DNA from: Nitrospirota bacterium
GTDB lineage: Bacteria > Nitrospirota > 9FT-COMBO-42-15 > HDB-SIOI813
Length of the DNA: 12,816 nt
Reading direction: 5' to 3'
NCBI GenBank assembly: GCA_016214375.1
Contig: JACROQ010000116.1
Span: forward strand, 1 to 12,816
In this document: positions 7,386-12,816 of the stretch, piece by piece
Position numbering within the stretch: position 1 is the stretch's first letter
How the letters are laid out: every line of letters begins with the position of its first letter
Position numbers and translations under genes: made by a program
The notes under the pieces: generated by a model
The model's database searches: none
Told to the model about the DNA's origin: nothing
The model's input: the letters and a program-made list of their open reading frames with translations, nothing else

Positions 7386-7929
7386 CAGCCTTCTCAAGTT
7401 CATCTGCGAGATTAACATAGTACTGGCGTTTCCCTTCACCCAGTTTCTCTTTTTCAACAAGATCAAATCTATTGAGAAGCTCTTTTTGAAAGGCCTCTGA
7501 CAGGATGTTGTCCGCCATCATATAGAGTATATTGTCCTCTTTTTGAATATGCGGGGCCAATAGGCCGGCGAAATTCCTGGCATTCTCGACAATGGCCTTT
7601 TTGGCATCCCTGTCACCCGATACATATTTTTCAATCCCTTCTGCAAGGCCCCGTACATACCTCCGTCCTTCATCATGTTCCATCAGCATGACACCGATAG
7701 GGCCGCCTTCTCTTGGGAATCCCTTCTCCTCCATCGACTTGAAGAGGATATTTTCTTCCTTCCCATGGTGATAGCTGTCTGCAAAGTTCCTGATGAAGTC
7801 CGTAGCCTTTTTAAGGACATCGACCGGCACCTCACCCCCTTGATCGATCTTCTTCGATGCGACTTCTAAAACATGGAGCACCTTTTCGATAAGCCTGTGG
7901 TCGTTCTTTAATGCCTCTGTTGCTACCAT
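7378..7929 (-). CDS. Hemerythrin-like HHE-domain protein
   Basis: The 183-residue protein runs from ATG 7929 to the stop at 7378. It is a cytoplasmic four-helix bundle expected to bind a non-heme di-iron centre. Candidate ligands lie in the usual places: H11 (NDHRLI), H54/H55 and E58 (HHGKEEN), H85 (MEHDEGRR), H127 and E131 (HIQKEDN). Members of the family bind oxygen or act in NO, oxygen or iron stress handling; which applies here cannot be told. The ATG at 7929 is chosen because GGAGGAG lies 7 bases upstream. A TTG two codons earlier is in frame but too close to that site. The gene lies downstream of the TonB receptor, separated by the inverted-repeat element, and converges on rnpB with only 4 bases between the stop and the RNA 3' end. 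Confidence 0.88.
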   Translation of the reverse strand: MVATEALKNDHRLIEKVLHVLEVASKKIDQGGEVPVDVLKKATDFIRNFADSYHHGKEENILFKSMEEKGFPREGGPIGVMLMEHDEGRRYVRGLAEGIEKYVSGDRDAKKAIVENARNFAGLLAPHIQKEDNILYMMADNILSEAFQKELLNRFDLVEKEKLGEGKRQYYVNLADELEKAVK

Positions 7930-7969
7930 AATCAATCTCCTCCTTGTTTACCTTGAAAATCACTTCGAC

Positions 7970-8101
7970 GGGGTTAGAAAACCCCGCCTATCGCGCGGTG
8001 GGGGAATACTCCGTCTATCGTCGATAGGCGGGACATTTTTCGCTTTGCTCGCAGTGCTTGCATTGAGCGAAGCGAAAAATGCAAGCACTGCTTTGTCCCG
8101 C
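7970..8101. repeat. Compound inverted-repeat element between the hemerythrin and TonB receptor genes
   Basis: Several perfect or near-perfect inverted pairs are packed together. GGGGTT/AACCCC is at 7970-7975 and 7980-7985. CCCGCCTATCG (7983-7993) pairs with CGATAGGCGGG (8022-8032). GCGGGACA (8028-8035) pairs with TGTCCCGC (8094-8101). Within that last pair, TTTTTCGCTTTGCTC (8036-8050) pairs with 8065-8079 with one mismatch, and GCAGTGCTTGCATT (8051-8064) pairs exactly with 8078-8091. The last two stems interleave and so cannot both form. TTCGCTTTGCTC (8039-8050) also occurs in the rpoD-side repeat (5963-5974). No coding capacity was found. It could stop receptor transcription or be a mobile palindromic element. 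Confidence 0.7.
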
Positions 8102-8165
8102 TTGCTGTCAGAAGTAAGCATATACACCTGGTTACCAAAAGGCTATGATTTTTGTCATGTAGGCT

Positions 8166-10124
8166 TCAGCGCACGGCCCTTATCCCTGCAAGAAAGGTGA
8201 AGCCATAGCTGGGAAAGCCGGGGATTTCGGTATACTCCTCATCAAAGATGTTGTTGAGTTTCAGGGTAAAATCGAGGGCCCCCAGAAGGGGATCCCTGTC
8301 TGCAACACGATAAGCCGCTGCCATGTTGACGATGCGGTGTGATGCGACGGTATCGGAGAGGGCATTACCATCCAACCCTATCAGGAAATCATAGGGATTG
8401 AATGACTCACCGACAAACTCTGCATTCAGGTCCAGGGTGAGCCGGCGGACAGGCTGATATATTGCCTCCAATGTCCATCTGTAATCAGGCCTGAATCCGA
8501 GATCCTCTCCGGTATCTTTGTTTTCCGTACTGAGCCTTGTGTATCCAATACGGCTGTGCAGCTTTTCTGTGATTGCCCACCGTAGAGCCGCCTCGGCTCC
8601 TGTAATTTCAGACCTGTAAATATTCACATAAGTAATCACAGCGGGGTCTCTGCTCCAATCAATGAGGTCCCTGAGCCTGAGTTTAAATGCGGTTACTTCG
8701 AGTCCCACCCGTTTATCGAGGAAGGATTGTTTAATCCCCGCCTCCAGGCTGACACTCTTTTCAGGTTCGAGGTCCGGGTTTCCTCCCACCGGGTGGTAGA
8801 GCTCTTCCAGACTCGGCGCCCTGATTCCAAGACCATAGGAGGCTCTAATCGTTGTGTGAGTTGATGGAAAAAGATAGAGGGCCGAGACCTTTGGAATTAA
8901 TTTGTTCTCAAAGCCGGGACCGTTTTCAAACCGGGCCCCAGCCGTAAGGGAGAACTGTTTTTTGATCTTGAAGAGGTTCTGCAGATAAATAGCCCTGGAG
9001 ATCCTTTTGCCATTCACATCCGGTTGTGCTAATGACGGCCCCATGCCAGGAGGAAAGTCGAGGTTTCCAAACTCTTTTTTCCTGACCCTCTCCCCTGTGT
9101 ATTGAAGACCCAGGGACAGAACATTGTTCCCGCTATAATGAAAATTGTGCTGCATCTCAAAGGCATCCCTATCAGACTGGATATCAGAATCGATCTCTAA
9201 TGGAAATGGCCTGTCTGCAGTTGCCGGATCCAGGGAATTTTCAGAATGAAGATTCGTGCTATAAGAGCTCAGCCTGATGCTGTAGTCCCACTGGTCCGAG
9301 GGGTATTGCGACAACTGGATGCTGTTTAACCAGTTATCCTCTCTGACATTGGAGTCTTTATCCAGTACAAAGAAGATATTGAAAGAGGTGTCTACCTCAC
9401 AGCATACGGTATGATCATATTTTTTCCAGTCCCAGTAATATGTGGACAATTGCAAGAAAGAGTTTGGAGTTAACGGCAGGCTTAACTTTCCCTGGAGGCT
9501 ATTATTCCAATAAGGGCCTGAAAAACGGAATCCCTCGGCACTTAACCTTTCATAACCTAAGGTGTAGGCAGTCTCGTTATAACGGCCTCCATAGGATACA
9601 CGATCGTGGTATGTCGTGTGGGTCCCTCCACTGAGGGCATAGGTAAGTCCCGGTCTTTCCTGCGTGATGATATTCACCACCCCGCCGATCGCCTCAGACC
9701 CGTAGAGGGCGCTGTAGGAACCTTTAATGACCTCTATCCGGTCGACATTGTTGAGAAGGAGTCCCCCGATAGCCGGGTCCTGGGAATAGGGAGGATTGAT
9801 CTTGATGCCATCAATTATGATCAGGGATTGATTACGATCCGCGCCTCTCAGATAGACCCCTGACCAGGGATCAGCCCCGCCAAAGGCGCTTATACTCAAC
9901 CCAGGAGTCCCTCTCAGGGCCTCATCAACCGTCAGGCCCTGCTTTGCCTCAATATCATGGGACGTGATGACATCAATAGAAGCAGGCACCTCAGATACAG
10001 GTTCTTCAATCCTGCTTGCGGTTATCACAATAGGTTCAAGTTCTAAAGACGGTCTCTCTTCAGCGAAAGAGAGTGTGTTGAGACAGAGAGAGATGATTAA
10101 GGTTATGAGATAGAGGTTGTACAT
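8166..10124 (-). CDS. TonB-dependent outer-membrane receptor, BtuB-like
   Basis: The protein has 652 residues. A signal peptide covers about 1-21 (LITLIISLCLNTLSFA, then EERP). A TonB box EPIVITASR lies at 30-38, resembling that of BtuB. The plug domain runs to about 155, with DVITSHDIEAKQG, YLRGADRNQSLIIIDGIKIN (91-110) and the conserved end VDRIEVIKGSYSALYGSEAIGG followed by VVNIIT. The rest is alternating beta-barrel sequence, including RASYGLGIRAPSLEELYHP and LKLNNIFDEEYTEIPGFPS near the end. Such receptors import scarce ligands using TonB energy; the plug style favours cobalamin or a related chelate, but no cobalamin riboswitch or btuCDF gene is visible. The protein ends in GIRAVR, without the common terminal aromatic residue. 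It begins 12 bases after the cytochrome b stop and has no clear ribosome binding site, suggesting coupled translation. Confidence 0.9.
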   Translation of the reverse strand: MYNLYLITLIISLCLNTLSFAEERPSLELEPIVITASRIEEPVSEVPASIDVITSHDIEAKQGLTVDEALRGTPGLSISAFGGADPWSGVYLRGADRNQSLIIIDGIKINPPYSQDPAIGGLLLNNVDRIEVIKGSYSALYGSEAIGGVVNIITQERPGLTYALSGGTHTTYHDRVSYGGRYNETAYTLGYERLSAEGFRFSGPYWNNSLQGKLSLPLTPNSFLQLSTYYWDWKKYDHTVCCEVDTSFNIFFVLDKDSNVREDNWLNSIQLSQYPSDQWDYSIRLSSYSTNLHSENSLDPATADRPFPLEIDSDIQSDRDAFEMQHNFHYSGNNVLSLGLQYTGERVRKKEFGNLDFPPGMGPSLAQPDVNGKRISRAIYLQNLFKIKKQFSLTAGARFENGPGFENKLIPKVSALYLFPSTHTTIRASYGLGIRAPSLEELYHPVGGNPDLEPEKSVSLEAGIKQSFLDKRVGLEVTAFKLRLRDLIDWSRDPAVITYVNIYRSEITGAEAALRWAITEKLHSRIGYTRLSTENKDTGEDLGFRPDYRWTLEAIYQPVRRLTLDLNAEFVGESFNPYDFLIGLDGNALSDTVASHRIVNMAAAYRVADRDPLLGALDFTLKLNNIFDEEYTEIPGFPSYGFTFLAGIRAVR

Positions 10125-10136
10125 AAAGGGATAATG

Positions 10137-10859
10137 TTATAGCGGTCCTGATATACCCAACCTTCGTACCATCAGAAAGTGTAAAGAGAGAAGGCCCACA
10201 GTAATCCAGGGGAGGATTACGACATGGAAGGCAAAAAATCTTGTCAACGCCAACTGTCCTACGCTATCCCCCCCTTTAAGGAAATAGGTTATATAGGGAC
10301 CGGCGACGGGGAATGTGCTCGGTATCTCTGCTCCGATGGTTGTTGCCCAGAAAGAGACCTGATTCCATGGCAGCAGATAACCTGTGAATCCGAAAGACAG
10401 GACAAGCAGGAAGAGACAAACCCCGACGACCCAATTCATATCCCTCGGGTGTTTATAAGCGCCGTGAAAGTAGATCCTCAGCATATGGATCAGTACCGTA
10501 ATCACCATGATATTGGCGGCCCAGTGATGAAATCCTCTGACCAGCCATCCAAAGGGGACATTATTGGTGATATGCACGATGCTGTCATAGGCCTGGTCAA
10601 TCGTGGGTCTGTAATACATCAGGAGGAGTATCCCGGTAATTATATTGATGACAAATAAGAGGAATGTAAAGCCGCCAAAACAGAACCAGAAGTTGATATG
10701 TTTGGGTACGGGTTTCTTTAATACCTTTTGAAGGGCTGATCTAAGATCCAGCCGGTCGTCAAATTCCCCATAGAGGAATCCTGTGGCGAGGGTAAACCAG
10801 TTTATCAATCCCCGTACATTGGCGCTCCTCTCTATCTTCTCGAACCATTTATATTTCAC
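10137..10859 (-). CDS. Cytochrome b6-type subunit of a quinol:cytochrome c oxidoreductase
   Basis: This 240-residue membrane protein carries the two b hemes of a bc/b6f complex that oxidises quinol. It has four long hydrophobic segments. The heme ligands are H111 and H125 in the second, and H212 and H227 in the fourth. The 15-residue step in the fourth helix is the b6 pattern; mitochondrial-type bc1 has 14. C60 in HINFWFCFGG aligns with Cys35 of plant/cyanobacterial b6, which attaches heme ci. The protein stops at RRLGISGPL, the normal b6 end, so the subunit IV half is absent from this gene and from the neighbouring genes. An extra 25 or so N-terminal residues precede the b6 core. The start is GTG 10859 with AGGGGAA 7 bases upstream. 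It follows the Rieske gene and precedes the TonB receptor. Confidence 0.92.
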   Translation of the reverse strand: MKYKWFEKIERSANVRGLINWFTLATGFLYGEFDDRLDLRSALQKVLKKPVPKHINFWFCFGGFTFLLFVINIITGILLLMYYRPTIDQAYDSIVHITNNVPFGWLVRGFHHWAANIMVITVLIHMLRIYFHGAYKHPRDMNWVVGVCLFLLVLSFGFTGYLLPWNQVSFWATTIGAEIPSTFPVAGPYITYFLKGGDSVGQLALTRFFAFHVVILPWITVGLLSLHFLMVRRLGISGPL

Positions 10860-10883
10860 CTGAAAATTCCCCTGCTACCTTGC

Positions 10884-10980
10884 TGTCATTCTGAGCCCTT
10901 CGACGATGCTCAGGGTAAACTCCGCGAAGAATCTGATTAACCCTGGGCATCAGACCCTTCGCCTTCGGCTCAGGGTGACA
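10884..10980. repeat. Palindromic repeat between Rieske and cytochrome b genes
   Basis: TGTCATTCTGAGCCCTTCG (from 10884) is inverted at CTTCGGCTCAGGGTGACA (to 10980). An inner pair is CGAAGAATCTGA with TCAGACCCTTCG. It shares TGTCATTC, CGAAGAATCTGAT and the CTCAGG.TGACA end with the repeat after rpoD (5871-5983). No reading frame of interest is contained. It lies within a co-directional gene set and may act as an RNA stem that tunes relative expression of the Rieske and cytochrome b genes. Confidence 0.72.
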
Positions 10981-11019
10981 TGCCAGATTTTCATACCCCT
11001 TTGTACCCCTTCATCACTC

Positions 11020-11457
11020 TTATCCCACCACTACTGTGTCGCCGCGCAGCCTTACCTCATAGCTGGGAAGGGGGCGCGGCGGCGGGCCCCCTAACACGGC
11101 GCCATTAATATCGTACACCCCCCCATGACAGGGGCATATCAGCCGCTTCTCCTCAGGATGCCAACTTACGATGCACCCCAAATGGGTGCAGATAAGGGAT
11201 AGGGCATATAAGTCTTTGTTAAGCCGGATGATCCCTGCAGGTTTTCCGCCTATTAAGACCTTTTTCATGTCCCCCTCAGACAGTTCAGTCAGGGGAAAGG
11301 ATGCCTTGTTTCCTCCGGGTCCGCCTGCGGTCTTCTCGGTTGGCCACAAGTACCTGAGGCCGGCGTAGCTTGATAATACTGCCGTCGCAGCAACCCATAA
11401 TCCGATCAGGGTGTTTACCGTAGAGTGCAGAAAATCCTTCCTCGTGATCTCTTCCAT
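11020..11457 (-). CDS. Rieske [2Fe-2S] subunit of the bc/b6f-type complex
   Basis: The protein has 145 residues from ATG 11457. One N-terminal membrane anchor (about 15-35, VNTLIGLWVAATAVLSSYAG) follows a TRKDFL segment with a basic pair. The cluster-binding motifs are CTHLGC (C90, H92, C95) and CPCHGG (C108, C110, H111). C90, H92, C108 and H111 would hold the [2Fe-2S] cluster, and C95 and C110 the stabilising disulfide. GPPPRPLPSYEV, the proline loop, follows. It passes electrons from quinol to the cytochrome c. A GTG at 11496 would add 13 residues and overlap the cytochrome c gene. I prefer ATG 11457, which has GGCGGAGA upstream and lies 19 bases after the cytochrome c stop. The 160-base gap to cytochrome b downstream contains a palindromic repeat. 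Confidence 0.94.
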   Translation of the reverse strand: MEEITRKDFLHSTVNTLIGLWVAATAVLSSYAGLRYLWPTEKTAGGPGGNKASFPLTELSEGDMKKVLIGGKPAGIIRLNKDLYALSLICTHLGCIVSWHPEEKRLICPCHGGVYDINGAVLGGPPPRPLPSYEVRLRGDTVVVG

Positions 11458-11476
11458 CTCTGATTCTCCGCCTCCG

Positions 11477-11923
11477 TTATTTTCCCTTTTTTTCACCCTT
11501 TATAAAGGTCCTGATGTAGTGTATGACCGCCCAGCGCTGATTGGGGGGCATGATCTCTTCTCTTGCAAACATCTGGGTGCCGTGTACCCCCTTTGAGACC
11601 GAGTAATACAACATCCCATCGCTCTTCTTGGACATGATATTATTGTCAGTAAAGTCCCTCGGCATCGGTTTATACTTTCCTATCAAAGCTGCATTTCCTT
11701 TCCCATCTCCATAAACACCATGACACACCTCACATTGGCCGGTATATAACTTTCTCCCCTCTCTCAGGCTGGTCAAGTCAAATGGGAGGGGGTTCTTCAT
11801 ATTGATATATTCCTTAGGATAGTATCCCGGGGCAGTTGTCGGGTCTTCTCCTGCCTTAATCACCGGGGGATAAGATAATAGAACAGCGAACAACAGAAGA
11901 TACACCATTTTTGTGGCATTCAT
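11477..11923 (-). CDS. Periplasmic mono-heme cytochrome c
   Basis: This 148-residue protein has an N-terminal signal (about 1-24, KMVYLLLFAVLLSYPPVIKA). A single CXXCH heme site, CEVCH at 64-68 (LYTGQCEVCHGVYGDGKGN), shows the class I pattern. M125 in EEIMPPNQRWAVIHYIRTF is the likely sixth heme ligand, with M118 as the alternative. The early GYYPKEYINMKNPLPFDLTS stretch resembles DMSO-reductase- and bc-linked cytochromes that have short N-terminal arms. The gene starts 19 bases after glmM and ends 19 bases before the Rieske ATG, so it is probably a subunit or electron acceptor of the same complex. The start is ATG 11923 with AAGGAGAG just upstream. I see no second heme motif. Confidence 0.92.
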   Translation of the reverse strand: MNATKMVYLLLFAVLLSYPPVIKAGEDPTTAPGYYPKEYINMKNPLPFDLTSLREGRKLYTGQCEVCHGVYGDGKGNAALIGKYKPMPRDFTDNNIMSKKSDGMLYYSVSKGVHGTQMFAREEIMPPNQRWAVIHYIRTFIKGEKKGK

Positions 11924-11942
11924 AGTCTCTCCTTATCCGTTA

Positions 11943-12816
11943 TTATTTGACTCCAAGGAATTTGTTGATTGCATCCGAGATATTATCAACGATAGCATTA
12001 ATCTTCTCCTCCTGATCTCCTTCTACCATGATCCGCAGAAGGGGTTCCGTGCCGGAATATCTTATAACAATCCTCCCTTTGCCGTCCAGACCTTTCTCAG
12101 CTTCTTGAATGACATGCCTTATCTGGGGTATTGAATCAAGGGGTTTTCTTTCCCGGACCTTTATATTGACCAATCTCTGAGGGAAGATCTTCATGCAGGA
12201 GGCCAGTTGCGACAGAGGCATTCCGGTCTTTTTCATCAGGGTCAACACCTGTAGTACTGTAATAAGGCCATCCCCTGTGGTATTGTAATCTAAAAAGAGG
12301 ACATGTCCGGATTGCTCTCCTCCCAAATTACAGTTGGAACGGACCATCTCCTCCAGCACATACCTGTCCCCTACCGGGGTTCTGACCACTTTGATCCCTG
12401 CCTCTTTCATGGCGATCTCAAGACCGATATTGCTCATCACCGTGGCCACCAGTGTATCCTGACAGAGGCGTCCGGCCCTCTTCATCTCAAGGGCGCACAT
12501 CGCCATCACCTTATCTCCATCTACAATCCCGCCCCTCTCATCCACGAGGATCACCCTGTCTGCATCTCCATCATGGGCTATTCCGATATCAGCCCCGGAT
12601 TCCATGACGACCTTCTGCACCTTTTCAGGATGGAGAGAGCCGCACTCCAGATTGATATTCACCCCGTCCGGCTTGTCACCTATGGTGATGATGTGTGCTC
12701 CCAGTTCCAGCAGTACCGTGGGCGTAATCTTATAGGCCGCCCCGTTCGCACAGTCAATGGCTGTCTTGATACCTTCAAAGTCTATCCCTTTCGGGATCGT
12801 ATTCTTTGCAAACTCA
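11943..12816 (-). CDS. glmM: Phosphoglucosamine mutase (partial, N-terminus off the right edge)
   Basis: The frame is open from the right edge to TAA 11943-11945, giving the last 290 residues of a protein that is normally about 445-450 long. GlmM converts glucosamine-6-phosphate to glucosamine-1-phosphate on the way to UDP-GlcNAc for the cell wall. Seen here are GDKPDGVNINLECGSLHPE, the Mg-binding DGDADR loop (visible residues 82-87), the sugar-binding GGEQSGH (165-171) and the phosphate-binding RYSGTEPLLR (252-261). The catalytic serine region lies outside the window. GEQSGH and the VNINL.CGS..P block favour GlmM over phosphomannomutase, but the missing half leaves a small doubt. A GTG at 12662 is only an internal valine codon, not the start. 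Cytochrome c follows after 19 bases. Confidence 0.93.
   Translation of the reverse strand, partial: EFAKNTIPKGIDFEGIKTAIDCANGAAYKITPTVLLELGAHIITIGDKPDGVNINLECGSLHPEKVQKVVMESGADIGIAHDGDADRVILVDERGGIVDGDKVMAMCALEMKRAGRLCQDTLVATVMSNIGLEIAMKEAGIKVVRTPVGDRYVLEEMVRSNCNLGGEQSGHVLFLDYNTTGDGLITVLQVLTLMKKTGMPLSQLASCMKIFPQRLVNIKVRERKPLDSIPQIRHVIQEAEKGLDGKGRIVIRYSGTEPLLRIMVEGDQEEKINAIVDNISDAINKFLGVK

Noticed and set aside
10142..10165. Cobalamin riboswitch ahead of the BtuB-like receptor
   Set aside because: Only 12 bases separate the receptor from cytochrome b, leaving no room for one, and no B12-box-like block was seen in the larger gaps.
11458..11496. GTG start adding 13 residues to the Rieske protein
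   Set aside because: It overlaps the cytochrome c gene, adds a non-conserved KKRENNGGGESE stretch and has a poorer ribosome site than ATG 11457.
11943..12662. A short 239-residue gene beginning at GTG 12662
   Set aside because: The frame continues upstream to the window edge with GlmM sequence; the GTG is an internal valine codon in PDGVNIN.

Overview
The window reads as ordinary bacterial chromosome made of two converging gene blocks. The left block holds the macromolecular synthesis operon (rpsU-yqeY-dnaG-rpoD), followed by tRNA-Met, a COG1579 zinc-ribbon gene and the RNase P RNA. The right block, on the minus strand, holds the 3' part of glmM, a cytochrome b6-type quinol oxidoreductase set (cytochrome c, Rieske protein, cytochrome b), a BtuB-like TonB-dependent receptor and a hemerythrin-like protein. 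A Gram-negative respiring bacterium is indicated by the outer-membrane receptor and periplasmic cytochrome c. The gene order and protein style suggest Nitrospirota or a deltaproteobacterial lineage, but this is an inference and no marker here settles it.

Layout. Positions 1-1216 (minus) carry an almost complete EndoQ-type PHP-domain nuclease that runs off the left edge. A tRNA-Val(GAC) with its own promoter follows at 1315-1389. A consensus-like promoter at 1466-1495 then drives rpsU, yqeY, dnaG and rpoD (1577-5843). A nested palindromic repeat (5846-6008) separates rpoD from tRNA-Met (6020-6092). The COG1579 gene starts only 21 bases after that tRNA. Between it and rnpB (6949-7373) lies a 128-base scar of an RNase HI gene: both ends of the protein are still readable, but the middle is deleted and the two ends are in different frames.

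On the minus strand, glmM (entering from the right edge), cytochrome c, Rieske, cytochrome b and the TonB receptor lie close together. The first three gene junctions are 19, 19 and 160 bases, the largest filled by a second copy of the palindromic repeat, and the last is 12 bases. A compound inverted-repeat element (7970-8101) sits between the receptor and the hemerythrin gene. The hemerythrin gene ends 4 bases from the rnpB 3' end.

How the genes work together. The left block supplies translation (S21, tRNAs), replication priming (DnaG), transcription initiation (RpoD) and tRNA maturation (RNase P). The right block couples a cell-wall precursor enzyme gene to a membrane quinol:cytochrome c electron-transfer module. 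That module has a b6-length cytochrome b with the Cys position used for heme ci, but no subunit IV gene is visible here. No CRISPR array, prophage, insertion sequence or clear defence system is present. The most notable points are the RNase HI remnant fused to the 5' side of rnpB, the bacterial EndoQ homologue, the b6-type split cytochrome set and the family of nested palindromes.
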